A stretch of DNA of 64,000 bases from Apoderus coryli (Eukaryota; Arthropoda; Insecta; Coleoptera; Attelabidae), in assembly GCA_911728435.2 (NCBI GenBank), contig OU452202.1, forward strand, positions 13,433,135-13,497,134, in the 5' to 3' direction. A model generated the notes under the pieces. That model was not told the origin of the DNA, made no database searches, and saw nothing but the letters and a program-made list of their open reading frames with translations. Shown piece by piece: positions 44,259 to 55,095 of the stretch. Within the stretch, counting starts at the first letter, position 1; every line of letters starts with the position of its first letter. The position numbers and the translations under genes were made by a program.

Positions 44259-46372
44259 CTAATAAGAATTCAGGAAGAGTAAAGAGTTAAAAAAATCAAA
44301 AGAATCAAAATTAATTTGATCATTCAAGCAAATCTGGTTCCCATCTTTTACGGCTTTGTATATCTCCAGAATTTCCAAAATGTTCAATCTCGTTCCCTTG
44401 TTAGAGATGTGGAGAGCCTTAAAATCTATGTCTATATTAAATGGGTGTTTAGTATTCAGAATATGATCAGAAAAGGCGGATGCGGTATGTGTTGGGACAT
44501 TTATGTTTTTATTTTTCTCGATTATTTTAATATGTTCGGAGATTCTTACAGAGAACTTTCTACCTGTTTGGCCTACATAACAACAATTGCAATTGGCCCC
44601 TGAACATGTTAGTTTGTATACGCCGGATTTTTCCGAGACCGCAGTCTTGTCTTTAGAGTTTGCTAGAAAGGATCCCAATTTGTGGGTGGTTCTAAAAGAA
44701 ATTTGGATATTAAAGTTTTTCTGTAGGTATCTTTGAATTTTATAAGATATATCACCTATAAATGGAAATGAAAAGTATACTTGGGGTCCGGTTTGATTGG
44801 GAGTATATAGGGGTCTGTTAAGATGTTTTCGTAAGTGTTTAAAATAAATTTTATTAATAGATTGAGATGGAAAGTTGTTATTTTTGGCTAGAGATTTAAT
44901 ATAGGTAAGTTCTGTGTTGAAATTATCTTCGCTGAGTGGTATGGAGAACAGTCTATGGAAAAAATTGTGGAAGGAGGCGAATTTTTGTGAGTATGGATGG
45001 TTAGAGTCATAGGGAATGATGGAATCTGTGCTTGTGGGTTTATGGAATATGCTGAACGATGCGAGATTAGAGTGTCTTTCAATTGTTAGATCAAGGAAAT
45101 TGAGCTTTCTCTCTACCTCGACTTCCATTGTGAATTCTATCGATGGGTGGAGAGTGTTGAAACAATTCAATAAGATTTGCAGTTCAGATTGATTGCCAGT
45201 AAAAATTAGGAAGATATCATCAACATACCTTTTATAGAAGCTGACTTTTTCAAATAGTGGAATATCTTTTAATTCCATTTCCAAATTGGCCATGAAGATT
45301 TCTGCGAGAAGGGGAGAAAGATTTGAACCCATTGCCAAGCCTGTATTTTGGGTGTAGAATTTACCATTATGTTGGAAGAAGTTCTGTTTTAACACTAGAT
45401 CAGTTAAGGATAATATGTTGAGAATGTGAAAGGTCGGTAAAGTAGAATTGGAGAATAGTAGATCTCTGACGCATTTGAGGCAATCCTCAGGAGGTATGCT
45501 GGGATATAAATTCTTGACATCAAAAGAGACCAGTATTGCATTATCAGGGATGAAAAGACTTTTTAATGCATTAATCAGAGAAAGTGAATTTTTAACAGAA
45601 TATAAACTATGAAAGTCAGTTAAATTAGGGATTAATTTACCGAGCCATGCAGCTAGATTGGATGAGGGAGAATTTGTGTATGCTACAACAGGTCTTATAG
45701 GGATGTCGAGTTTGTGTATTTTAGGAAGGCCATAAAGAAGGGGAGTTGAAGGGTTCATAATGGTTAATTTGTGTTTATTACTGTCAAAAAATCTTATCGT
45801 GTCATCATTAAATTTTAATGTATTCTTAAAAAGGGTTAAAAAAGGTTGTAAAGGATTAAACGTTGTATGTGTGAAGCCTTGGGTTTCGATAAAATTCTGA
45901 ACCTTGAGAAGATAAGTGTCTTTGTTTAATATGACTATACAGTTACTTTTGTCCGATTTAGTGACTATTAAATTATTGTTAGTTATCTTTTTTTTGAGAT
46001 TAATAACATCTAAATTTGTTCTAGGAGTTTTGTAGTTATTATTTGTTTTATAGAACTTATTAAAGTAATAACCTACATTGGATCTAATCAGTGGTTTATT
46101 GTTAGATAGATTTTTATGTTCAATTACTCTTTCAAAATCAACCGCCAATATTTCCAAATCCTTGTTTAAGGAAAATGGCTGTAAATTGAACTTAAGACCT
46201 TTATTAAATAAATTAAGTTCAGAAGGATTGAACTGATAGTCACTCAAGTTAAGAATTCTATTATGAAAATTGGAAAGTGTGGATGTCTGGACATGAAAAC
46301 CAAATTCACCCAACAATGAATCATTATAAAGAGAAGAGGAAAAACATTCGTCATTATGAGAAGAAGCGATAG
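44259..46372 (-). CDS. Penelope-like RT with GIY-YIG endonuclease, minus-strand copy (5'-truncated, open)
   Basis: The frame is open without a stop. As an ORF it starts at 46421, but its first 16-17 codons are read from the opposite arm, so the true element sequence begins near 46372. Counted from that ORF start, LYGLPKIHK lies at residues 229-237, VSFDVKNLYPSIP at 298-310 (motif A), GLAMGSNLSPLLAEIF at 361-376 (motif B) and RYVDDIFLIF at 398-407 (catalytic YVDD). A thumb-like region and linker follow. At 600-630 is the GIY-YIG nuclease: GVYKL, a C-x-x-x-x-x-C-x-CC insertion and CYVGQTGRKFSVRISEH. This is the diagnostic domain pair of PLEs. The N-terminal region seems shortened. The product would prime reverse transcription at nicked DNA. 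This is the better preserved copy. Confidence 0.93.
46312..46372. other. 61-bp spacer at the palindrome centre
   Basis: Read on the minus strand the spacer is open in the PLE frame (SSHNDECFSSSLYNDSLL), directly continuous with GEFGFHVQ of the left arm. It therefore looks like further 5' sequence of the minus-strand copy, so the two copies are truncated 61 bases apart. The junction has GGGTGAA on the plus side. Confidence 0.65.
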
Positions 46373-48423
46373 GGGTGAATTTGGTTTTCATGTCCAGACA
46401 TCCACACTTTCCAATTTTCATAATAGAATTCTTAACTTGAGTGACTATCAGTTCAATCCTTCTGAACTTAATTTATTTAATAAAGGTCTTAAGTTCAATT
46501 TACAGCCATTTTCCTTAAACAAGGATTTGGAAATATTGGCGGTTGATTTTGAAAGAGTAATTGAACATAAAAATCTATCTAACAATAAACCACTGATTAG
46601 ATCCAATGTAGGTTATTACTTTAATAAGTTCTATAAAACAAATAATAACTACAAAACTCCTAGAACAAATTTAGATGTTATTAATCTCAAAAAAAAGATA
46701 ACTAACAATAATTTAATAGTCACTAAATCACAAAAGTAACTGTATAGTCATATTAAACAAAGACACTTATCTTCTCAAGGTTCAGAATTTTATCGAAACC
46801 CAAGGCTTCACACATACAACGTTTAATCCTTTACAACCTTTTTTAACCCTTTTTAAGAATACATTAAAATTTAATGATGACACGATAAGATTTTTTGACA
46901 GTAATAAACACAAATTAACCATTATGAACCCTTCAACTCCCCTTCTTTATGGCCTTCCTAAAATACACAAACTCGACATCCCTATAAGACCTGTTGTAGC
47001 ATACACAAATTCTCCCTCATCCAATCTAGCTGCATGGCTCGGTAAATTAATCCCTAATTTAACTGACTTTCATAGTTTATATTCTGTTAAAAATTCACTT
47101 TCTCTGATTAATGCATTAAAAAGTCTTTTCATCCCTGATAATGCAATACTGGTCTCTTTTGATGTCAAGAATTTATATCCCAGCATACCTCCTGAGGATT
47201 GCCTCAAATGCGTCAGAGATCTACTATTCTCCAATTCTACTTTACCGACCTTTCACATTCTCAACATATTATCCTTAACTGATCTAGTGTTAAAACAGAA
47301 CTTCTTCCAACATAATGGTAAATTCTACACCCAAAATACAGGCTTGGCAATGGGTTCAAATCTTTCTCCCCTTCTCGCAGAAATCTTCATGGCCAATTTG
47401 GAAATGGAATTAAAAGATATTCCACTATTTGAAAAAGTCAGCTTCTATAAAAGGTATGTTGATGATATCTTCCTAATTTTTACTGGCAATCAATCTGAAC
47501 TGCAAATCTTATTGAATTGTTTCAACACTCTCCACCCATCGATAGAATTCACAATGGAAGTCGAGGTAGAGAGAAAGCTCAATTTCCTTGATCTAACAAT
47601 TGAAAGACACTCTAATCTCGCATCGTTCAGCATATTCCATAAACCCACAAGCACAGATTCCATCATTCCCTATGACTCTAACCATCCATACTCACAAAAA
47701 TTCGCCTCCTTCCACAATTTTTTCCATAGACTGTTCTCCATACCACTCAGCGAAGATAATTTCAACACAGAACTTACCTATATTAAATCTCTAGCCAAAA
47801 ATAACAACTTTCCATCTCAATCTATTAATAAAATTTATTTTAAACACTTACGAAAACATCTTAACAGACCCCTATATACTCCCAATCAAACCGGACCCCA
47901 AGTATACTTTTCATTTCCATTTATAGGTGATATATCTTATAAAATTCAAAGATACCTACAGAAAAACTTTAATATCCAAATTTCTTTTAGAACCACCCAC
48001 AAATTGGGATCCTTTCTAGCAAACTCTAAAGACAAGACTGCGGTCTCGGAAAAATCCGGCGTATACAAACTAACATGTTCAGGGGCCAATTGCAATTGTT
48101 GTTATGTAGGCCAAACAGGTAGAAAGTTCTCTGTAAGAATCTCCGAACATATTAAAATAATCGAGAAAAATAAAAACATAAATGTCCCAACACATACCGC
48201 ATCCGCCTTTTCTGATCATATTCTGAATACTAAACACCCATTTAATATAGACATAGATTTTAAGGCTCTCCACATCTCTAACAAGGGAACGAGATTGAAC
48301 ATTTTGGAAATTCTGGAGATATACAAAGCCGTAAAAGATGGGAACCAGATTTGCTTGAATGATCAAATTAATTTTGATTCTTTTGATTTTTTTAACTCTT
48401 TACTCTTCCTGAATTCTTATTAG
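46373..48423 (+). pseudogene. Penelope-like RT with GIY-YIG endonuclease, plus-strand copy (frameshifted)
   Basis: The sequence is the inverted copy of the minus-strand gene, beginning at GEFGFHVQ in the protein. A 2-base loss near 46729 changes the frame, and the first segment ends at a TAA (46737-46739). The correct frame is open again before 46924 and runs to TAG at 48421-48423, with the same YVDD box (about 47457) and GIY-YIG domain (about 48058-48150). Everything after the shift is identical in protein to the other copy. The 2-base change could be real or an assembly error in one arm. Confidence 0.9.
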
Positions 48424-48805
48424 AGTTCTGCTTTTAAATATTTCCTTCGCAATATTTTAATACAACACCTACTTGTGTGCAAATTGGTATTGTCAATAAG
48501 AATACGAGTATCTATTAAACTTTGCTACACCGTTTTTTTTTTTCTCTAATCTCTTATCTTTGTATAGATATCGCTAAATGTATTTGTTGAAAATAAGAAA
48601 TATTATTGTGCATTTCATTCAGAATATTATTTTAAATATATGTGTCTTGTGTGTGTCCGTTTATAGTCATTTTAACTATGATTTTTTATATTGAACACCT
48701 TAATAAAGGAGAATGATAATCTTGATACACTGGGTAGGTCAACTATTGTATTACACAACTCGACACTTTGTAATATCTTTTGTTTGTACTAATTGTAGGT
48801 TAACA

Positions 48806-48834
48806 CTGATGATGAGGATCTAAATCCTCGAAAC
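48806..48834 (+). ncRNA. Hammerhead-like ribozyme motif, right PLE arm
   Basis: Identical to the left-arm motif in the opposite orientation: CTGATGA, T, GAGGAT-CTAA-ATCCTC, GAAACATGT. Confidence 0.65.
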
Positions 48835-48969
48835 ATGTATGTTGTATTTTAAATATATTTTACAAATAAAAAAAAGAAAAAGAATTTGTGGAGGTGACGA
48901 TTGTATTTGCTTTGTATTAACTTAGCACTCCACTGAGAGTATGGACTACTTCTTCAAACTTATATATAT

Positions 48970-49120
48970 GTTCAAATTAGGCTTAAAACCATGTCAGACA
49001 TGTTTCGAGACCATATGTCTTATCATCAGTTACAACGAAACTTTTCTTTTGTGGAGCAGATATCGTTTTATTTATCCTTAATATTCACCGCTCCACTCAG
49101 TAATGGACTTCAGAAAATAA
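48970..49120 (-). mobile_element. Fragment of another PLE-type end
   Basis: A hammerhead-like motif (minus strand) is followed by TGTGGAGC and, inverted, GCTCCACTCAGTAATGGACT at 49091-49110, a variant of the TGGACTACT terminal segment seen in two other insertions. There is no coding sequence. Confidence 0.5.
49002..49029 (-). ncRNA. Hammerhead-like ribozyme motif
   Basis: On the minus strand: CTGATGA, TA, AGAC-ATAT-G-GTCT stem, C, GAAACATGTCTGAC. It may also pair through its flank (CATGTC with GACATG). Confidence 0.5.
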
Positions 49121-49658
49121 TTATCTTAATTTGCTTTTTTAAAATTTAGATATATCAATTACAGTTTGTCTATGTAAAATCAAAATCAAATATACACGGT
49201 AAGTCACGATAAACCGATTTATTATGGGAAAACAAATTTGATTTTTGTATTTTATTTCACTGGCAAATATAATATATTTATTCTTAAATTTACATGGTTA
49301 ACATAAAATTCAAAAATACATAGATTTTTTCTGGAATAAATAAAGAAGTCAGATGTCTAGCGCATGGGTTTATTTCATCATATAAAACCCTTATAACTAA
49401 TTAATAACTTCCCTGTGTTTAAAGAAAACTAAAAAAAAAACAAATAAGCAAAATTCAAGACCATATTACTATTATTTTTAATTTTCTTACAGCCTTATAT
49501 AAATCGAAACATTGCCAAACACAAAAGGAAAAACAAAGAACCACCAGAAAATAGATAATATATCTCAATTTAACATTTTTTTTTTGTAAATTGAACAGAA
49601 AGCAGAAAACAAAACACATTTATTTATCCCTATCACTGTGGTATCAATGAAAATCAAC
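49121..49658. other. AT-rich sequence, no gene recognised
   Basis: Nothing recognisable. Confidence 0.4.
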
Positions 49659-50125
49659 TTGGTCATTCAATAAGTCCGTAGGATAAGTAAGAAAAAAACA
49701 AAATTTTGACAAAACTCGATTTTATTATTCAACTTAGTTGCCTTCGAGGGCAATACAACGAGAATAGCGATTTTCCAACTTTTGGATACCACTTTTATAG
49801 TACAATTTCTTTTTCTCGTCAAAATAGGCCTCACTTTCAGCGATTACTTCATCACTGGATTTAAATTTCTTTCCAGCAATCATTCTCTTGAGATCTGAAA
49901 ACAGGAAATAGTCGCTGGGGGCTAAATCTGGAGAATATGGTGGGTGGGTACGCAATTCGAAGTCCAATTCATTCAATTTTGCCTAGTTTTCATCGATTTG
50001 TGACACGGTGCATTGTCTTGGTCAAGCAACACTTTTTTATTTTGCAAATGTGGCCGTTTCTTTGCAATTTCAGCCTTCAATGGATCCAAAAGTGCACAGT
50101 GATAGTAGATGACGCTCGCGTGTAT
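49659..50125 (-). pseudogene. Mariner transposase, C-terminal half with 3' TIR
   Basis: On the minus strand the reading YYHCALLDPLKAEIAKKRPH leads to VLLDQDNAPCHKSMKT (second catalytic D), a one-base loss, then AKLNELDFELRTHPPYSPDL and APSDYFLFSDLKRM (third D of the D,D34D triad). It continues through AGKKF and EVIAESEAYFDEKKKLYYKS to ENRYSRCIALEGN, where a TAA replaces the usual Tyr of the terminal YVE. Beyond the stop, ACTTATCCTACGGACTTATT and GAATGACC (49659-49690) look like the mariner 3' terminal repeat. The N-terminal half and 5' TIR are missing. This is a true mariner, distinct from the CAGGGTG-ended group. Confidence 0.88.
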
Positions 50126-50789
50126 GGATTTGCGATGCTCTACTGTGATTCCCTCTGACAGTTCGTTATACTTTAGCAGAATTAAGTAACGCTAAAAAAT
50201 GAATGAAAATGAAAACCATGTTCATTTTCGAATAGTTTCATTCGACAGTGTATAGTGGAGAACAAGAATTATGAAATGAACCACGTCCAATAGCTTCAAA
50301 ATATGCTGTGATACGAAAACGAAACAAAAAAATCATAGATAACGGTCATGATTTGAATTGAGCTGACGGAAACAGGAAGGTACATGACTTAAAAGATATC
50401 ATAGCCATATTATGAGAGCGAGATCGCTTTAATTTACATTGAATTGAATTGTAAGTGATGGAAAAAAGTTTGTGAGTCATTTCATGACAGAATAGATACC
50501 GAGACGAAAATGAAAAAAGCTGTCAACACAATGTATAACACATGACAAGTCTGGCTCTAAGGCTTGATTAATTGAAGGCAACAATAGAACTTTCAAGGTA
50601 AGGCTAGAAACATGGCAAACACTTTTTTGATGAAGTAGTCCATATAACTGTGGACGTCTAATGAATTGGGGAAGAAAAATGTTGTCACATGCACTAAATT
50701 ATTGATCAGAACTAAAAACTACGTCCAAATATGCAATCACATTCATCTACATTGGAAAAATTAGGTTTTTTATTTTGAATGATAACGTT
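50126..50789. other. No gene recognised; contains a PLE terminal segment at 50635-50715
   Basis: GAAGTAGTCCATATAACTGT at 50634-50653, followed by GTGGAC and GTTGTCACATGCACTAAATT, matches the inverted right end of the nested PLE (39031 inwards). It is an isolated terminal fragment. Confidence 0.5.
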
Positions 50790-51047
50790 TTCGTTTCTGA
50801 ATGTGCTCTAACAATTTTGCATAAAATTTCAAATATTTCGAAAACGACTGCCGATAGGTAGGTATAACATATTATGCATGAAATATTTTGACACCCATTT
50901 CCGGTATAACCGGAAGTACTACATTTTTGAAAACATTTTAGCCGAAATGGTCTCGTCGACATACGGACTACACCAGCAGATTTTCAGATTGTTCCACAGT
51001 GTAGTTTCTCCATAATCGATCGAATCCCTTCTCGGTGGGACACCCAG
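50790..51047 (+). mobile_element. Right-hand fragment of the 42196-43207 type DDE transposon
   Basis: CATAAAATTTCAAATATTTC, CCGGTATAACCGGAAGTACT, TTTTGAAAACATTTTAGCCG and TTTCTCCATAATCGATCGAA are shared with 42915-43190. The end reads GGTGGGACACCCAG followed by TATA. Even the flank beyond the end (TAGGCGTTATAA) is shared once the next MITE is removed. Confidence 0.75.
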
Positions 51048-51051
51048 TATA

Positions 51052-51431
51052 CACTTAGCCGCAAAAATAACGCACAACCAAAAATTAGGCAGGAGGGGGT
51101 TGATGCTGTCTATTTTGTGTATTTTCTTTGATATTACAGATATCAGAGAAAGTAAAAAACCAAAATGTTTAGAAAACATGAGGCTACAGTATGATTTCAC
51201 CATGCCATCCGTTGATGTTGCTAATGCGCCCTACAGGGTGTCTCAAATTTAACGTCAAAAAATATTCTTATTTCTGCACCCTGTGTAAGTTTAAAAGTGA
51301 AGTCTGAATAAAAAATTATACCACAGTGTAGTTCAAAAAAAAATTATCAAAATCGATTTGTCAGTTCGCCAGAAAATCAACTTTGAAATTGAGCATAGTT
51401 TTTGGTTGTGCGTTATTTTTGTGGCTAAGCG
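51052..51431. mobile_element. 380-bp Tc1-like MITE inserted at the end of the preceding fragment
   Basis: The left end is CACTTAGCCGCAAAAATAAC and the right end, reversed, is CGCTTAGCCACAAAAATAAC. Both continue with GCACAACCAAAAA, giving TIRs of 33 bp with two differences. TA flanks both ends (51050-51051, 51432-51433). The uninterrupted flank is seen at 43207-43222. No coding capacity. Confidence 0.85.
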
Positions 51432-51433
51432 TA

Positions 51434-52184
51434 TGTAGGCGTTATAAGTTCATGTAGTCAATTGTTCTCACGTCTAATCTCACCTGATATTGCTGTAATA
51501 AAATGATCCTCCTAAGGATGTCATTATGCATTTGAAAACATACTTTCTAAATGTGTTTTATAAGCCATAATTACTGATATGTGACATCTCAATTCCGAGC
51601 TTATTTTGGTTAACCATAACAAATAGTAAACCAAGTAGATATAGTTCCTTTGACTTGAAGAGCAACAAAAATATACCATGGATTGTATCATTTACGCTTA
51701 AAAATCTCTTAAAATAAACGCAGCAAAAAATTAACACAAAGTTGCAATAATAACAACGTTTGCAATTTCCTTAACCGACTTTATAGGTTTCTGAAATAAC
51801 TGCTCCTCCTTAAGTTTTACACGTTGCATATTTTTGATATCCTCTTTGTCTATTTACGATCTAAGGATGGTTATTTTGGAAGAAAGGAAAGCAGTTATGT
51901 GTATTAAAAGTTTTATGTTAATATTCGTTCGTGTTCTAATCACCTATTGTAGTTGCCATAAGTCTTTTCCATAATTTGTCACAACTTTCATTAAACTTCA
52001 TGATGATAAATCAAAAAATACGTTAAGCTCTACATAACATAATATATGCATACCTGGATTTTTTTAGGCAAATTATTGTAATTAGACTTGTGTGATTTCG
52101 ATTTTTTTTTTCACTATACAAGCGGCCAATAGTTGCAATCCTCGAGACAATATGGTTTAACCTTAAAAAGAAATTGAGATCGAA
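51434..52184. other. AT-rich sequence, no gene recognised
   Basis: Nothing recognisable. Confidence 0.4.
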
Positions 52185-52425
52185 TCGAATATATCCATAC
52201 ATTTCTTGCATCTCTAGTAATGAAAGAAAGAATATATCGATAGATTTCTTCCATATCTAATAATGAAAGGAAGAATATATCGCTACATTTCTTGCATCTC
52301 TATGACCCAGTTCATTGAACTTTTTTTATTATTATTGCAATTGTAGCCTGTCTGCACATATTGTTACTCGAACAGGGTCATTGAACTTTTTTTATTATTA
52401 TTGAAATTGTAGCCCGTCTGGTGAG
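52185..52425 (+). repeat. Two adjacent local tandem duplications
   Basis: First a unit of about 50 bp (GAATATATCx...TTTCTTxCATxTCTA-TAATGAAAG) occurs three times between 52185 and 52305. Then GTTCATTGAACTTTTTTTAT and TATTATTGCAATTGTAGCC at 52311-52351 recur at 52379-52420 with one or two changes. Confidence 0.75.
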
Positions 52426-53780
52426 GACGGTAAAAATATCATTATTCGAATGCCAAATGTGTCAACATGTGTCAGCTTGTGTCATTTAAAAACAATTCTG
52501 CCAGATTTAGTTCATGTGAATAGTAGTAAAATAAAAATAAGTATAAATTAGTATTTTTTTTTAGATAAAATGATGTTTTAATATTTGTTATATTATTGTG
52601 GGAGTTGAGTAAATTAAATGTATTAGAAAATCAAGTATCTAATAATGTTCCATGTGTAAATATATTGTCTAATGTGTGGATTTATTGAGGAAAATGTGCT
52701 GGAATATGTTAATGAAGCATCTGCGCGTGTATCGGGTGTAAATAGATTTCGGATTAATTACGGTATTGCGCGAATAATGAGCATGAGGTGTAGGATAGCA
52801 ATAATTTCAAAAACGGTCTGGCAGCCGAGTATTGTTAGTTGGTATGTTGTTGAAGCGAGTAGATTCCATAAGAATAACACACAAATCTGTTTTCTTTTCT
52901 AATGGCATTACTTTAATGAAAAAAAGTGACGATTTGGGAACTATTTAAAAATGTTTCCCTTCAAAGAAGCCTCAACAAAAGTAAACGTTGCATTGCGCTG
53001 ACTATTTAAACGTATATGTTAAAACAGATGGCATATTTTACACTTGTTTTGATTGTCAGAAATCCGTGCCGAACTTTACCCTGTTTTCATTGAAGATTAG
53101 AGTGAATAAGAGAAGAGCGTTTTATTATAGTTAATTTCATTCCCGTGCCTAACGGTACCAGAGACTTTCTTTGCGCAAAAAGATGTGAACTTGATGAGTA
53201 CCATTCTTTTAACTTAACGGGATATTAATGTGATTTTCCATGCTAAATCGGTTAAAATTTTATCAGAACGTAGTTATTTTGCGTAATGTATTTTTAAACT
53301 TCATTTAGAATTTCCACATATTATTCCCTACAATACATTCTAATTTACGTATATAGTATTTAACTCTTATTTATTGAAAACCCTCGTTATAGAAGTTGGA
53401 GTATAAGTAATGATATTACTTTTACCAACGCCTTGGAAGATCAGTGCTTTGATCATAATTTATGGGAACTGAAGCATACTTTATAATGGAATCTAACTCT
53501 GCATCATTAAATTTTTCAAATGATTAAATGATTGTGTATAGATAGAGTATTATCTAGACCAGTTTTTCTTTCAATAAACTGGTACTATCTGTGTTCATTA
53601 CGTTTCATTTTTACAGTTCGTTATAACATATTTATTTCTTCTTATACGTTTACGAGGGCAACTATTTATATTTTGAGCCTTGGCAAGACTTATTGTTTAC
53701 ATTGTTGACTTTAACCAACACGAAACATTTTGTCATAGCAATACTTGTAATTAGAATAATTATTCGAAAATTGTGCGTGT
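52426..53780. other. AT-rich sequence, no gene recognised
   Basis: The 76-codon ORF at 52672-52902 has no recognisable motif. Confidence 0.4.
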
Positions 53781-53985
53781 GAAGTCCCATCCTTTACCAT
53801 TGTGAAATACTGGTACGAGTTTAATCAATCAATTACTGAGAAAGTTCGTCCAAAGTCGGTTGTTGTGCCCGAAAATATTGATGCTGTGCAAAAACTGATC
53901 ACGCAATATTTGCAATTATCAGACTGTGATATTGCGATAACGAGGATATTCTTGGGCGTTCGAACGTGGGCTATTCAGTGCGGTC
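53781..53985 (+). pseudogene. N-terminal fragment of a mariner transposase
   Basis: The frame reads EVPSFTIVKYWYEF and then RPKSVVVPENIDAVQKLI, followed by a degenerate helix-turn-helix (LSDCDIAITRIFLGV). This is the linker and second helix-turn-helix of the mariner DNA-binding domain. The catalytic domain is absent. It ends where the LINE fragment at 54004 begins. Confidence 0.7.
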
Positions 53986-54003
53986 AAGAAAAGAAAAACG
54001 GGC

Positions 54004-54177
54004 TATTTGGGACATATCATGCTTAACGAAAAGTGCAAGGGCAAAAGAGGACTGGGGAGGAAGAAGATGTTTTGTCTTCGGAATATTAAACAATGCACAG
54101 GATTACATCATATGCACTCATTGATGCACAGCGCACGAGAAAGTGAAGCAATGAAACATGCAATTGCAAACATCCAT
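54004..54177 (+). pseudogene. C-terminal tail of an RTE-like LINE, same family as 8409-9608
   Basis: YLGHIMLNEKCKGKRGLGRK then MFCLRNIKQCTGLHHMHSLM and HAIANIH align with the tail at 9397-9605, with a deletion of about 14 residues. No RT core is present. Confidence 0.75.
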
Positions 54178-55064
54178 TTGTGGATATATGTATCTGCAGA
54201 AGAGTTCGGTCTATTATTGTTTTCCACATAATACCTGTAATAAATATAGAAAGAAACTTCAATTGAAGGATTAAAATCATATAGCATTTTTAGGTTCTTA
54301 TGCCTTGTCTTTAAGTTAAATAACTATTACTTTGTGAGGACCATATACTTTTGTTAATGTTTTCTTTGATCGATTTAGAATAATTATTCATTTTAGAATA
54401 TCAATTATATTGTAATGACAACTATTGTTACTTCTGCCTGATCTAAATATGAATACAAACCATACATGAGAATACCAAAAAATAATTTTGTGCAACTTTA
54501 GTTTTAACCTGATTTTTACGCAAATTTTCCGTCCACTGAATATTATTTGCTTTTTAGGTTTCGTTTGAATTAATCGATATTGAATTTCTCACAATAACTG
54601 TACAAATATAAACATATATTATCAAGGTGATCAGGAATATCTACCCACATTTTGAAGAGCATATTTTGGTGTGACGTCATATTTTGGTCAAGTATCAGGA
54701 AAAGAATATAAAATAAATTTGTGTTTTTATGTGAAGTTCATAACTGTTTATAAAATTATTTCGTAAATAATACTTGAAAATGTTAAGCTAAAAAAATGTT
54801 CTTTACGTTGCCTATAACCAGAGCCGGTTTCAGCAATATTTGTAAAATAAATTGTACATATTTGTTGATATAATGTAGATGAACCACTAATTAAACAAAT
54901 ATCTTTATATTATGATTAGTTTCCACATGCAGGAATTTTAGTATTGTATTTTTCTTGAACCTTGTTACAATTTTTTTATTCTTTTCCTTTCTTGGGATTT
55001 AAGGTTCTATTTTATAAGCGAATTTTTTTGTTGCTTTTGGAATATTTTTATTTCATGTCAATGG
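54178..55064. other. AT-rich sequence, no gene recognised
   Basis: Nothing recognisable. Confidence 0.4.
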
Positions 55065-55070
55065 TACAAC

Positions 55071-55095
55071 GTTTCGGCTTATTCGTCTTCCTCAG
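55071..55095 (-). ncRNA. Hammerhead-like motif with weak stem II
   Basis: On the minus strand: CTGAGGA, A, GACGAATAAGCC, GAAACGTTG. Only two or three pairs form in stem II. Confidence 0.4.

Larger units (their letters stand above)
43764..48957. mobile_element. Penelope-like element inserted as a near-perfect 5.2-kb palindrome
   Basis: Left arm 43763-46311 (2549 bp) and right arm 46373-48919 (2547 bp) are inverted copies around a 61-bp spacer. The translated proteins agree throughout. The difference I found is a GG present at 45953-45954 (as CC on the plus strand) and missing near 46729. ACTTATATATAT stands at 43752-43763 and again at 48958-48969 and is a plausible 12-bp target duplication. 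The last 38 bases before it (48920-48957) end TATGGACTACTTCTTCAA and resemble the terminal segment of the nested PLE at 39031. Each arm carries the PLE ORF, a 3' UTR and a hammerhead-like motif. A palindromic assembly artefact must be considered. Confidence 0.8.

Noticed and set aside
44316..44603. 95-codon plus-strand ORF, and its mirror at 48079-48366
   Set aside because: These are antisense shadows of the PLE endonuclease region in each arm.
46373..46421. ATG at 46421 as the start of the minus-strand PLE protein
   Set aside because: The first 16-17 codons are read from the opposite arm of the palindrome, so this start is produced by the inversion and not by the element.
49937..50158. 73-codon plus-strand ORF
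   Set aside because: It is the antisense shadow of the mariner transposase on the minus strand.
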